Shown here one piece after another: positions 1 through 12,974 of a stretch of 64,000 bases of DNA (position 1 is its first letter; each line of letters opens with the position of its first letter). Below the pieces are notes generated by a model. It was not told the origin of the DNA. It searched no databases and saw only the letters and a list, made by a program, of their open reading frames with translations. The translations under genes and the position numbers were made by a program. Origin of the DNA: Myrica gale (taxonomy: Eukaryota; Streptophyta; Magnoliopsida; Fagales; Myricaceae); contig OZ005612.1 in the NCBI GenBank assembly GCA_963930655.1, positions 18,295,001 to 18,359,000 of the forward strand, given 5' to 3'.

Positions 1-2
1 CT

Positions 3-83
3 TCAAGCAGCAGTGATTCCCAGGAGATCATGCCAAGGACGACGAGCCGGCAGCCATCGCCTGGTCACAAAGCAAAGTCTTAA
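3..83 (+). CDS. Possible C-terminal end of an upstream gene (PERK-like kinase tail?)
   Basis: The third forward frame from the window edge is open for 26 codons and ends in TAA at 81-83. It starts SSSSDSQEIMPRTTSR and is rich in Ser, Pro and basic residues. Low-complexity Ser/Gln tails like this end many proline-rich extensin-like receptor kinases, and in Arabidopsis (from memory) PERK5, At4g34440, lies next to the gamma-COP gene At4g34450. The assignment therefore rests on a very short stretch plus synteny. Frame 1 is also open, for 33 codons, so the reading frame is not certain. The catalytic domain would lie outside the window. Confidence 0.3.
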   Translation, partial: SSSSDSQEIMPRTTSRQPSPGHKAKS

Positions 84-1435
84 CTTCGACTTTGAGTCTA
101 GCTAGATTGTCGATCAGAAATTAAATGGACGTTGGATTCCCCTTACCTCAGCACTTCTCGTGACAATATACTGATATAGGACTCAGGACTCGCCATTAAA
201 TATATATGTCCATCGATCGATCGGCTGATGGCTGATGCTGACCTGCTGAATGCTGTTGTCTAGGTTGTCGAGTTTAAGTATACTGTCAAGTTTTCTTAGC
301 TAACAGGATCGTTGTTCATTGATGGATTAATAGTTTGCTGCTTTTGGGATTCGAGGGGGGTGATTAATGAATCTGTGGTGGGTAATGATGCTCGTATAAA
401 AAGCTGTCTGTTTTGGTGAATCTATGTTTGAAACAATAGAAGCAATTTTCTTTCAGCAATTAGCGAACTAGTACTGTAAGGGTACTGATTGCCGAGGAAT
501 CATACAAAATTCAGATGGTAAAGAATCGGAAGATTTTGGAACCCTTTTCTTCTACTGTAAAATTAAGATGGTAAAGAAGTGACGGGTACTGTTAAATTGT
601 GTCAAGGATTTTATGTGGCTACCTGAAGCATTTTTTGCTCATTTCAATTATAGGATCAAATTAAAATGCACAAAATGATAGATTTTGATAGTTTATAATT
701 TAACAAAATTAATAATTTAAATCTTTAAATGACATTAAATAATTCCATAATTTGAGAACCTATACACTTTCAAGGTGGAAATACCAGTCGTCAACAACCC
801 TTGTTATTTTCTTTTTTCATAAACGAGAGATTTTCAGGCTTAAGAACGAAATGCGTCTACTAAATGACCAACTCGAATTCATAAAGTCATTCCACCTAGG
901 AAATATTTTTTACGCCCTTACCAGTCTGGTTAGACCTTGGATGAGCAGAGGGGTAATTCTGAAATTCAACTCGAATTCATGAGGTGGTCGTGGCACAGTT
1001 CCAGCATCAAGGCACTATTGGTGGGTTCGTGTTATAAAATTGTTATGTTGTTAAAATTTTAGGTATTGGGTTTAGTGAAAAAAGTGAAGAGATAATTTTT
1101 TATATTTTTTGTAGTGAAAGTTATGATTTGATGGGAGGAAGAGATTATATTATAATATTTTATCGTGAAAGGGGATAAAATTTTATAAAATTTTGTATGG
1201 GAAAAGCACCCCATAATACACTGGATGTGTTATATATATTCCGCCCGCACGGGATCCTTGCCCAAGCGTTTATCCCTGCTTAACTGCTAGACAACATCAT
1301 CTTCCTGTTCACCTCCGATCCCGCCTCAAAAACTTGTATCGGACTATCAGTGCGCTCTCACACATACAGAGAGAAAGAGAGAGATAGGAGCTCCTTGTGC
1401 TCCGCTTAGATCTCGGAGATTCGTCATATTGAGCG
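84..1435. other. Intergenic region and gamma-COP 5' leader
   Basis: No gene is seen. The first few hundred bases are probably the 3' untranslated region of the upstream gene. An AT-rich MITE-like copy lies at about 1021-1205. The gamma-COP leader probably begins near 1240-1300, where AT-rich DNA gives way to a pyrimidine-rich stretch with a (GA)n tract at about 1367-1388. Confidence 0.5.
1021..1205. mobile_element. Degenerate Tourist-like MITE copy
   Basis: The core (TTAGTGAAAAAAGTGAAGAG, then ATTTTTTATATTTTTTGTAG, then a GATTATATTATAATATTTTA block) is shared almost word for word with copies at 20767-20931 and 42889-43084 and, in inverse orientation, at 17682-17805 and 45273-45465. The outer ends are eroded here and no clear TAA duplication is left, so the limits are approximate. 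Confidence 0.55.
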
Positions 1436-4400
1436 ATGGCGCAACCACTAGTGAAGAAGGACGATGATCGCGACGACGAAGGTATTTCGTGCACTGTTTC
1501 AAATCCATGTTCTTCCCCAACTGAAAATCACCTTTATATGTCTTCTTGTTTACTTTCAAAACTGCTTCCCTTTGAATTCTGGATTCTTTATGTTACAACT
1601 ATTAGATCGGTCATTTACGTTCCAGATCTGTTCGTGCATTGTCATTTCATCTCAATCATCAATGCGTTTTGTGATATTTGTAATTAAACTATGAAAGGAA
1701 TATTGGTTTGGCGCGTAGTATTCGTCGATCTGGCTTCGTCTTCGTTGATCTGATTACCTCCGTTTTGTTTTAGATTTCGGATTTAGGCTGCATTTCTCCC
1801 TGCGCTTAAATGATGATGTGCATCGTCAAATTATCAAATCTGATTTTATTTTGCTTCACTTCGAAACTGATGGCTTAGTAATTTAGATCTTGGAGCTTCA
1901 ATTTCCGTGTGGTGGGATTCAATCTGAACTGCGTGAGTTGTTTTAAATTACTAGCTCAGATAGGGACCATTCATGTTAATGGTGAATTACATTGGTTTAC
2001 AGCGGATTACTCTCCTTTTCTGGGGATTGAGAAGGGTGCCGTTCTACAGGAAGCTAGGGTTTTCAATGACCCTCAGCTAGATCCTAGGAGATGCTCTCAG
2101 GTTTTTCCTTTGCATGGCCGAATTCTAACTCTGCATATCGTTCAATTACTCCTTTGTTCCTCGGGAAATGATTCTTAATGTGTTTTATTTCTCATCATTT
2201 CAGGTTATTACAAAGCTCTTGTACCTACTTAATCAGGGGGAGACATTCACAAAGGTCACATTTCTTTCTTTGCGATTGGTTCTGGGTTCACATTCCTTTG
2301 AAGATCCATGCTTCTTTAACACGTTGGCCATTCCTATGTTTTCCCTGAAATTTTGATTCTGTGCAAGATATATGGATAAAACTTGTAGGGTTATCTTATT
2401 GCTTGGTTTTCCTTTATTGACAATGCATTTTTGCATAAATGTTCAGACTGAAGCCACCGAAGTCTTCTTTTCCGTGACTAAACTTTTCCAGTCAAGAGAT
2501 ATAGGGTTAAGGAGAATGGTGTATTTGATAATAAAGGAGCTTTCTCCTTCTGCGGACGAGGTCACTTTCCCTCATGGATTTAATTTCTTTATCTTAGACC
2601 CTTGTTGGTTCATCAATAGGTGCTGAATGGTTTTATCATTTCTGTAAACAGGTTATTATCGTGACAAGCTCCCTCATGAAGGACATGACTAGCAAGACTG
2701 ACATGTATCGGGCAAATGCTATTCGTGTGCTGTGTCGGATAACAGAAGGAACACTTCTGACCCAAATTGAGCGTTACTTGAAGCAAGCAATTGTTGACAA
2801 GAATCCAGTTGTTGCAAGTGCAGCCTTGGTTAGTGGGATTCATTTGCTCCAGGTATGTTCACGTCGTTCTTTCTTATCAAAAATCAGTTTTATATGAATA
2901 TTCTTTTGTCCTACATTATCCTCTAAATTTCCTTTTTGACAGACAAATCCAGAGATTGTGAAGAGGTGGAGTAATGAGGTCCAGGAAGCTGTTCAATCAA
3001 GGGCGGCCCTTGTACAGTTTCATGCACTGGGTTTGCTTCATCAGGTATAGTGGATTATTTCTTCTATATGTACCCCATGTTCTATGGAGGTCGTGAGCAG
3101 GTTGGTAGATTAACATCAAATGTTCAATGATTTGATAGCGTGATTGTCACCTGAGCAACGTGCTTTACTAGTAAATGGTTAATTGTAAGAGATTGTATAT
3201 TGTATACTTCCTCTTTTCCTGGATCATTCCTTTTCTCTATTAACTTTTTTATTCATCGGAGTTTGAATCAATTGATGAATGGTCGGACAGCATGACATCT
3301 TTTAGCCTATTCGTTTGCACATGCATAGAGCAGATGTGTGCAAGTTGTGTAAGCTTCTCTTTTCACTGTTGTCTTTGGGCAATATCAGCATGGAGTTGTT
3401 CATTATCATCATTTCTGACCTTTGAGGGCCAACATCTTTCATTTAATCAATATATTGAGAATTTCGTTTAGAGATCAAAAGGTGTTGATAGCCATTCAAA
3501 CTTGCAGATAAGGCAAAATGATCGACTAGCTGTAAGCAAGTTGGTTACCAGCTTGACGAGGGGAACTGTTCGCTCTCCTTTGGCCCAATGCCTTTTGATT
3601 CGTTATACAAGTCAGGTGTATATCTGCTCCATCACTTGTTCACTGCAGAGGGCACCTTTAGTGTTTCCTCAATAAAGTATTCTGCTTGCAGGTCATCCGT
3701 GAGTCAGCCGCAAGCACACAAGCAGGGGACCGTCCTTTTTATGATTTTCTCGAGGGTTGTTTACGCCACAAGGCAGAAATGGTGATTTTTGAGGCTGCCA
3801 GAGCAATCACTGAGCTTAGTGGTGTCACAACTAGAGAACTGACTCCAGCGATTACTGTTCTTCAGCTCTTTTTGAGCTCTTCCAAGCCAGTGTTAAGATT
3901 TGCTGCTGTCCGTACTTTGAACAAGGTTAACCATTTTTCTCTGTTTCTGCACTTTACTATCGTGCTGTTTCCTTATTTTCATCAGTGGACTGACTGCTAA
4001 AGAATTGACTTACTGCATTTGAGAAAAAGGGGGGGTTCCTGTGTGGTTTTCTAGATGGCATAATACGTATAAAAAAGATACTTTAGGTTCCATCCTGATA
4101 TTAATCTACTTGAAGAGATATGTGATTGTGTTATTTTGAAATCTCAACTTCATAATTCCTATTTTTTTTTGGGGGGGGGGGGGGGGGGGAATGAAACATA
4201 CTGGCCTTATCTCATCATGTTTATCACATTTATATGGTGTCAAACCTGTTGGATCCCTTTCCAAGATATGTTAGTATGACTTAAGAATTTTTGCAGGTTG
4301 CAATGACACATCCAATGGCTGTCACTAACTGCAACATTGATATGGAGAGTTTAATATCTGATCAGAACAGGAGTATTGCCACACTTGCCATCACCACTCT

Positions 4401-7400
4401 TCTGAAGACAGGAAATGAATCAAGTGTGGATCGCCTCATGAAGCAGATAACAAATTTCATGTCCGATATTGCTGATGAGTTCAAAATTGTTGTAGTGGAA
4501 GCCATAAGATCCTTGTGTTTGAAGTTTCCATTGAAGTACAGATCTCTGTGAGTGATTTCTTACAGGCTTCATTTCACTTTTCAGAAGTTTGGGTTTTATT
4601 TGACTCGTTGCTGCTTTGGACATTTCGTTCTCAGTACTCTTTGTGCAGTAACACAGACTCTTTGTTTTCACTTTTGTTTTTCAAGGATGAACTTCCTGAG
4701 CAATATTCTCAGAGAAGAAGGAGGATTTGAGTACAAAAAGGCAATCATAGATTCAATTGTCATCCTCATTAGAGATATCCCAGAAGCAAAGGAGAGTGGG
4801 TTGCTTCATCTCTGTGAATTTATTGAAGATTGTGAATTCACCTATCTTTCCACACAGGTGGCATTTTACTCCAATTTTTCATCTGCTGCACAAGCGTCTC
4901 TTAACTTTTCCTTTTTTCTTCCTCTTAACTTAGTAAAACTCTTTTGTTCTCTAATTTAATAGATTCTCCACTTCCTGGGGATTGAAGGGCCAAAAACCTC
5001 AGATCCTAGCAAATATATACGCTACATATACAACCGAGTACATCTCGAAAATGCCACTGTCCGGTCCAGTGCTGTGAGCACATTGGCAAAGTTTGGTGCT
5101 ATGGTTGATTCATTGAAGGTATTATTCACCCTTACTTTTGCTCATGAACAAGTTATATTGGCAGGACTGTTACTGATATAGGTTTGAAATAATTATTTTC
5201 ATCTCTGCTTCAGCCCCGCATATTTGTTCTGTTGAGACGATGTCTTTTTGACAGTGATGATGAGGTTAGTTTTTTTAATATATTTTGAGTTCCTAGCTTT
5301 GCTATATTGTTGTCCTCTCTAACATGTACCCTAGTTTTGCTATATTGGGAGCATTTTCCAATACTTATGCATGAATGTTCATGCTTTTTTTTTTAACATA
5401 GGTGATTTATCTGTCATGCTCTTTTCCCTTTTTTTTTGCCTTTTGAGATGAACGAAGTTATTTTTATTTCAACTTCTTCCTTTTCAACATATCAATAAAT
5501 GAAGTTTCGTTTTTTTTCACCTTGTGTTACTTTGACCATTTTATAACTTTTATCAAGTGGCTGTGGTTTCTGATTTTTCTGCAGGTTCGTGATAGGGCAA
5601 CACTGTATCTGAATACACTTGGTGGTGATGGTTCTGTTGTTGAAACGGACAAAGATGTGAAGGACTTCCTCTTTGGATCACTGGACCTCCCACTTGTCAA
5701 CTTGGAGACAAGTTTGAAAAATTATGTACGTCTTCTCCAGATGGTTTTTGCCTTCTGTTCTGATAAGGTCACTGTCTAATGTGTTTAATATGGATTCAGG
5801 AGCCTTCAGAGGAACCTTTTGACATTAACTCTGTGCCCAGAGAGATCAAGGCTCAGCCACTAGCAGAAAAGAAAGGCCCAAGTAAAAAGCCTTCTGGGTT
5901 GGCTGCTTTACCGACTGCCCTGGCTACCACTGTTGATGCTTATGAAAAGCTGCTTTCCTCTATTCCAGAGTTTGTAGACTTCGGGAAGCTTTTCAAGGTA
6001 TTACAATCAGAGTTTCTTTAGCAATACTTTCCGATTTGTCTTCCAGAGATCCTGATTTGGGTCTTGTTCTTCGATTTTTCTTACCAGTCTTCAGCACCTG
6101 TGGAGCTGACAGAAGCAGAAACAGAGTACTCAGTGAATGTTGTTAAGCATATTTTTGATAGTCACGTTGCGTTCCAGTACAACTGCACCAATACAATTCC
6201 TGAGCAATTACTAGAACATGTAAGGCCTGTGATATTGAAAGCAGAAGTTCATGTTACCAATCCTACTTGGGAATGCCTTTATAATATTTTTATGCTTCCT
6301 ACCAGGTCACTGTAATTGTGGAGGCTTCAGAAGCAGAGGAATTCTCTCAGGTGGTATCCAAGCCAGTCAGATCTCTCCCATATGATACACCTGGACAGAT
6401 CTTCGTGGCATTTGAGAAGTCTGAAGGAGTCCCAGCAGTAGGAAAATTTTCGAACATGTTGAGGTTTACTGTTAAAGAGGTACAATTACTTCCATTACAT
6501 CATGAAAATGCTCAGTTCTCTCTCTCTTCTGTTTCATTCTGTAGTGCTTAAAAAAATGATTGATTGCTCTCAAATTGACTGGTCGTTTCTATGTGGCAAT
6601 TTTATATTGGACTTAGTTATATTGGTGGTATAGAAGTTATGAAGATACTTATTTGATTTATGGTCTCTATATATTATTTCAATGAGGTCAAAACATAGAA
6701 GGCAATCCCTTCATTTTTCCTTGCCAAATAACCTGACATTCATTCTAGTTCTACAATTTTATCATTATGGACTCCTAGCTACTGTTTCTGTTGATCTCTA
6801 TGCTCAGTATCTGACTTCTGTCAATTCAAAACATGGCCACTTGTATATTATTGGAGGTTTTCATTCATACATTTCTTAAAGATTTCTTCAGAATAGAAAC
6901 ACAAAGTAGGCAAAAGTTATTGTGTGACTGAGGTTATTGTGTGAGTGTGTGAGTGGACACGTCATTTTTTCAGCCATTAGATTACTCAACTTCTAATCTC
7001 ACCCGTCCACTCAATACAATAACCGGCCTCACACAAAGTACACTGCATGTTCAGATAAAAAGGAATGACTTCAAAGCATGTCTGGAGGAAAAGGATTACC
7101 TGTTGATTTATGTCAGTCATCAAGATATCCTGCTTGGTTTTCATATCTTACACAATTGAGGATTCTACCAGGTTGATCCATCCACTGGTGAGGCAGAGGA
7201 GGACGGTGTTGAAGATGAATATCAGCTAGAGGACTTGGAGGTTGTAGCAGCTGATTACATGCTGAAAGTGGGGGTCTCAAATTTCAGAAATGCATGGGAA
7301 AGCATGGGTGCAGATTGTGAGCGGGTAGATGAATATGGCCTTGGCCCGAGGGAGAGCTTGGCGGCTGCTGTAAGTGCTGTGATTAACCTTCTCGGCATGC

Positions 7401-8095
7401 AGCCCTGTGAGGTATGTAAATCATTGAGATTTTGTTCTTGTGTAATCATCTGCTGATGGTTGGGATAGTTTAAAAGTATGGAGATGTATTCATTTTTCTT
7501 TACTGCATCAAAAATAGGAGACTGATTAAAGAGCTGAAACTTATCTGTCTGATAAGCAAAGAAAAGAGATTTAATGGCCATCCAGATTTAACTGGCATTT
7601 GTTTAGTTTAAAAATTTAATAGGTCAGCCAGCTTTAATTAGTTTGCCAGTTTTTGGACTAGTACTTCCTGGCAATGCAGAACTTTGCCATGGTGGCGTCA
7701 TAATGATAAGGAGAGGTTTTAGTTCCCGCATCTTTCTTCCCTTTAATTCTCCTGCATTTTGTTGGTGTGCAAGTATGTTTGTTAATAAAGAAAAAATTAT
7801 GTACTCAGAGCATATTATTATGATCTTGAGATTTATTAACTGCAATCACGTCAGATGCTTTTATGATAATCTTTTCATTTTTTTTCGTGGGTTTGTCCAG
7901 GGCACCGAGGTTGTCCCAAGCAATTCGAGATCACACACTTGTCTATTATCTGGTGTCTATATGGGCAATGTGAGGGTTCTTGTACGCATAGCCTTCGGAA
8001 TTGATGGCCCAAAAGATGTTGCAATGAAACTGGCTGTCAGATCTGAGGATGAGAGTGTCAGTGATGCCATCCACGAGATTGTGGCAAGCGGCTAG
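1436..8095 (+). CDS. COPG: Coatomer subunit gamma (gamma-COP), 18 exons, 887 aa
   Basis: Gamma-COP is the large adaptin-like subunit of the COPI coat, which forms vesicles for Golgi-to-ER and intra-Golgi transport. Exons: 1436-1481, 2003-2100, 2204-2254, 2447-2560, 2652-2852, 2943-3044, 3508-3615, 3692-3925, 4297-4547, 4686-4857, 4963-5118, 5214-5264, 5585-5725, 5800-5997, 6088-6219, 6306-6479, 7172-7411, 7901-8095. These sum to 2664 nt with phase kept throughout and GT-AG introns. The start [11 protein letters not shown] matches plant gamma-COP. The adaptin-like helical trunk fills roughly residues 15-550 ([36 protein letters not shown]). A short linker of about 60 residues ([11 protein letters not shown]) follows, then the appendage domain ([28 protein letters not shown]), ending in EIVASG. 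No lesion is seen, so the gene looks functional. It converges on the G-beta gene. Confidence 0.97.
4162..4189 (+). repeat. T9-G19 homopolymer tract in gamma-COP intron 8
   Basis: Nine T are followed by nineteen G in the intron between exons 8 and 9, with G on the transcribed sense strand. Such a G run could form a quadruplex in DNA or RNA. Its exact length is uncertain, because homopolymers this long are prone to assembly error. Confidence 0.8.
6920..7036. mobile_element. Small foldback MITE in gamma-COP intron 16
   Basis: About 117 bp with imperfect terminal inverted repeats. The left end TTGTGTGACTGAGGTTATTG matches the complement of the right end, TTGTGTGAGGCCGGTTATTG. Inside these a second inverted pair (GAGTGGAC / GTCCACTC) extends the hairpin. 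No convincing target duplication is visible and there is no coding capacity. Confidence 0.5.
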
Positions 8096-9301
8096 ATTAG
8101 AATGCTTCACCTGACTCTTCACAATTTTCATTCGTAATCAACGTGGATGCCGCAAACAAGATATACTTGTAGAGAAGAATTGCCAAAAAGGAAAACGCAA
8201 GGTTTGGGATTTACGCTTGCTGCGCAAATCACTTGCACTTGTTTGGGTATTTGCCTGTCCATCTGTTTTATACTAGCATGTGTCAGTCTCATCGGATAAT
8301 TATCCTCCTGTATGTGAGATGAATTTTGAGGGCAGTCTTCATTAATTTTTGCATGTAATACTACATTGTTTGAAGGTGTATTCAATCCGAGTACTCAGAA
8401 TGGATTCATTCTTGTCTTTAGCTTGCTATCTCTAGCAAGAAAATTTGTGCAAGTGGTTTATGCCTGTTGGTAATTGGTATAATCAAAATTTGTGGTTTAA
8501 TGCAATCCGTATTAACATTATGTTCCAATGTATTAATCCCGAGTGATATGTATCGAACATGTTTCTACCGAGTAATATTTATGCTAGACTATCCTAATGG
8601 CAATCATGTTTCTCCTTTTGATTTAGACCCTGAAACATGTTTGGAGTTTCCTGATAGGATCCGGAATACACAGGATCATACTTGTATCTCCATCCCGATA
8701 TTTTATATTAGGAATTATCAGGTGGGCAAAATTGACCAAGATTTCATAATTTGAGATTCAGACCAAATTATGGCTCGACTAATCTTGAACGAACGCCTAA
8801 CAGATTCCCCCTTTGCCCCCATGCTGGAAATCTATCTAGGTAAAATGCTATTATGATCACATCCAAATAAATTCAAATAAAAGCGGACAACCCGGACCTA
8901 TCTCATACTTGACTGCCTAGCATCCGGAGAGAGAGAGAGAGAATTAAAGGACTGAATGAACACGACATAACATTTGTTTTTTGTAGCCGAATGAGCAGGG
9001 TGCACCTGGATCATTGAGAAGGAAGCAAAACAATAATCAGGGACATACGCAGCACCCACATAAAAACAGAGTCCCTCCAGTTCAAGTTCTAGAGTAAATA
9101 TTTTTCATTTTCTCCAATGATCTGATTGTCAGTTTTCTTAATAGAGCAACAACATTTACCGGCTTACAGTTTCTCAAGACCCTAGTAACATACTAGGGAT
9201 ACACAGCATTTTACCAAAGATGAATTGCTATACAAATGCTATGAGAACCATGGGCCTGAGGCATGCCAAAATCGGAAGTCAGCCTTTTCTCTTCCAATGG
9301 A
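8096..9301. other. Convergent intergenic region holding two 3' UTRs
   Basis: This 1.2 kb separates the stop codons of gamma-COP (+) and G-beta (-). The left part reads as a gamma-COP 3' UTR to about 8500 and the right part as the G-beta 3' UTR. A (GA)n run lies at about 8930-8942. No additional gene or RNA is recognised. Confidence 0.6.
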
Positions 9302-12300
9302 TCAAACGACCCTCCTATGCCCTCCAAAAGCCCATATCTGGCAGTGAGAACAAGGAAACGATCAGATTTTACTTCCCCGCAGCCAAGAAGACTTACTTTT
9401 GAAAAGGAAAAATTTTAACCCAAGCGAATAGGAGTAAATGAAAACTCCAATGACTAAGCTAACTAAAAAGTATACAACCCTTCAAAAAATTGAGTTACTC
9501 CTGCATGTAGAGCCCAAAATAAAATCACTAACCTTTAGGTTTGTATCCCAACTTCCTGTACACAAGGCACTTCCATCAGCTGACAAACTCAAACAGCTAA
9601 TCCTGCCCTCATGTGAATTTTGGAGAGATCCCAAATTCAAAACCACCTACCACAAAACAAGTGATCAGCACCAATTTCAGCTACTAACATTCTCTTCCAC
9701 AAGATCCATTTGATTTACACACTCATGAACATGCGTGCTTCAATTCTGGGGATAAGAGAAAATGATGCATGGTCTAGAAGATCTAGTTATGATTGATGGG
9801 CAAAATTTGCAAAATCAGAACCTCCATTCCCTGCAACCATTAAAAAAATACCTACGGGAAAATGCGAGCCCAGTGACATGGAACTAAAAGCACCTTTTCA
9901 GCACTAAAAGATGTACAAAGTACCTTGGCCAATAATGTGTCCCACACAAAACAATCTCCATTTGAGTACCCAGCAACGAGAAGTCTTCCTGATATGGAGA
10001 ATGCAATGGAGGTCACATGTGGGACATCATTATCCCCATGCTGCTGATAGTATGCTTGGAGTTGGTGCCCAGTTCTGATATCAAATAACCTACAAGTTCC
10101 GTCAACTGAACCAGTTCCAAATCTATGTCCATCTGGAAAGAATCTCACGGTGTTAACATCCCCCTCATGTCCATGGAATGTACGAACTGCTCGACTTGCT
10201 ACACGAGTGTCCCACAAACGGGCAGTTGCATCACAGGAACCAGATACAAACATTCTTGAGTTTGACCCATTAATTGAAACACTGAGAAAGCCAAAAAACA
10301 ACAACGTCAGGCACATTTTGGTATGCAAACACGCATTGATATTCCACACATAAGGGAGTAAACCTCCCCTTTTTGGGTATTTGGAAGGAGATTTAACTTT
10401 GTACCAAGGACCATTGGCAAGCCTTGAACAATAAAGTCTTTTAGTCAGGTTCACAAACTTACCCACCGCTTGGACAAAACATAAAGATATGGATGCAGTA
10501 TTGTATTCCTATGAAAAGATTAAAGGAAGATATTCCCAGTGGTATTAGCAGATGTGGGGGTCATAATTTCCATCATACAGTTAGCCATGTGAGAATTCAC
10601 CAACAGTTCGTATGGAGGGAAGCATTGAAAGAATGATTTGGATTTTTTAGTTCAAATGGCTTGACTGATAAATGAAAAGACCAAGTTTATGTATTCATGG
10701 GATTCAGTTGAAGAGAATACCAATATGAAATTTCTGAATGGTCGGGTTAAAGATGTTATTTCGTTAAATAAAACAAGTCAGTTATGGAAACTAACCTCTC
10801 TTCACCCCCCCCCCCTCCCCCCCTTATTATATAACTCCAAACCATCACATGTTGTTGAGAGTCATATTGAACAATTTACATTACAAATTTGCTATTCAAG
10901 TCCTGTGAGATTTTAAATCCTCACATTCAAATGCAAACTGATAAAATATCAAAGTATAAATTAAGGATAAATGAAACTAGCCTCCAATGCGGATTCTGCA
11001 GCTTACAGTTATCTCTCTTCACAAGCAATAAATGCAAGCAGTCCCAAAATAGTGCGAACTATCTATTACCAGCCTAGAAAAATGCTGCCAAGAGATCTCA
11101 CTAATCAAGTATAAAATAATCACATAGTAAATTCACTTGACAAGAAACGCGTTCCACTCAAGTTCGATTTGCAAAACAATCAGCTTATGCAGATTCATCA
11201 ACTTTCAAAGCTTTAGAAGATAGACATTAGATACAGATTGCACTCTCCTTCTAGAAAAGGATGAGAGCACAAATTAGCTTAACTGCAGTTTCAAGATCCC
11301 ATATACCTTAGTACATCAGCAGTGTGTCCAGACTGAAATTCGCCACCGAAAACCGAAGTTCTGAGGCCCGTAGTAATATCCCACAAAACACATGTTTGAT
11401 CACCAGAACTGGTGATCAGGTGAGTATCCTCATCTGGAACGTATTGACAGGAAGACACATAACCCTTATGCCCGCTAAGCATTTTTGACACTGGTGAATT
11501 CCCATCCTTGTCCGTGGGGGAATTCAGATTAAAGATGGAGCAGACACTATCAAGACCACCACACGCAACAGACTGACCAGTCGGCGAGAAAGCACAAGTC
11601 ATGACCCACGCACAAGGTAGCTTGATAGCATGAGTCTTCTGGCTTGTTAAAGCATTCCACACTATCAAGCGACCATCTTGAGATGCACTGACAATTCGAT
11701 TTTTTTCCTGAGTCCAATCTAATGAATAAACCTGCAAAACATTTATGGTAATAAATTGTATTTAACCCCATTTTCTTGAAGTGGCATCACAGCGACAGAA
11801 ATATGACAGGTGAAATATACGTTTTTTAGTAGATTTCAGAAAGACCAGTACAACTTAACCAGATATTAGGGAAAAGTTATTAGCAATAAAAATTATGGTA
11901 GCAGTTTGTAACCAGACAAACAATCATGAACCATAAGCCAATAGCAGAACACTAAGTCCTCCTACAAAGAAAGGGAGTACCAGAGATTGCATAAGAACAG
12001 ATAAAGCTATTTCTTAATCTGCAGCCTTGAGGGTGGACATTATGCTTTACTACATTTGAGCCCAGGCTCTGAGGATCTATATTCTTATCCTTCCCAAGGG
12101 TTGCTAATTTATTTCCAACTGATCACCTAATCCAGGAAGGATATGAAAGTAAAATAATAAGCACCAAAGGCATACAAATAAAAATTAAAATGTTAAGCAA
12201 GGAAACACATATGTATTGCTCCTCCATCTAGAATTGTGGGACTTTAGTGCCAGCAGCCCCTATCAATATCTAACAATGAGTGCTGGCCACAATTTTACGG

Positions 12301-12974
12301 ACTCTAATTCACAAACATGGAGAATATAAGTATACAAGTATGATACCGATTTTCTATCTATGACCTGGCACTATATGTCATTTTTTTTACCACTTCTTTT
12401 CATTCCCCTAGCACTTAGAAACTACAAGTTCCACCAAATAAGTTATAGCAATTAAACTTTCATATTATGACCTAATATCGTTGCCCTTACTTTAACGAAG
12501 CTTTTAATTTCCATGTATTTACCCAATTCATCCAGGACTTCCGACACAATTCCCTAATTTGGGAAAACTCCTTTTGGTAAACCTACTCTTCACTTTCAGC
12601 AAAATAAAAGTTCCAAAATAATAAGACAAAAAAACAGAAAGCTTGTAAGCATATGCATATGAATACCTTGCCCGTATGGCCCAGCAGAGTTCTACAGCAG
12701 ACCAGATCCGTAGGTCCGAAGCTGACCGGAGTCCGACCCTGCGACCTTGCGTACCCCGCAACTGCACAATTCGCCACCAAAACAAGACAGATCTAAGAAA
12801 TACCGAACAACAATTATTCGAACCCCATAATACAAAAATGAAACAAAAAAATTCCAAAATCCACGTGCCATCAGTGTCGAGCAGCGAAAGCCGCTTCTGC
12901 TTGAGGCGCTCTCTGAGAGCGTTCACCGTCTCCGTGGCCGCCGCGTGGCGCTCTTTGAGCTCCGCAACGGACAT
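9302..12974 (-). CDS. AGB1: Heterotrimeric G protein beta subunit, 6 exons, 377 aa
   Basis: G-beta forms a dimer with G-gamma at the plasma membrane and carries heterotrimeric G-protein signals in development, defence and stomatal control. Exons in transcript order: 12974-12869, 12761-12667, 11731-11307, 10281-9924, 9646-9533, 9337-9302. They total 1134 nt, giving exactly the 377-residue length I recall for Arabidopsis AGB1. The N-terminal coiled coil (MSVAELKERHAAATE, residues 1-35) binds G-gamma. WD40 repeats follow, with typical GH...WD spacing (SLDWTQEKNRIVSASQDG, FSPTGQSVACGGLDSV, HLITSSGDQTCVLWD, SGSCDATARLWDTR, LCTGSWDTNLK, IWAFGGHRRVV). The first intron starts with GC, not GT (donor at 12868-12867). 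This is the only in-frame solution found and keeps the phase used by the family. Intron 3 carries a long G-rich run. Otherwise intact. Confidence 0.96.
10805..10823 (-). repeat. G7-A-G11 run (sense strand) in G-beta intron 3
   Basis: On the plus strand this is C11-T-C7. Read in the direction of G-beta transcription it is a nearly pure G tract of 19 bases inside the intron between exons 3 and 4. Homopolymer length may be inexact. Confidence 0.75.

Noticed and set aside
12528-12974. 148-codon minus-strand frame starting with the G-beta N-terminus
   Set aside because: It reads through intron 1 into shifted frame. The spliced model ending exon 1 at 12869 matches the family, so this is intron retention, not an alternative product.
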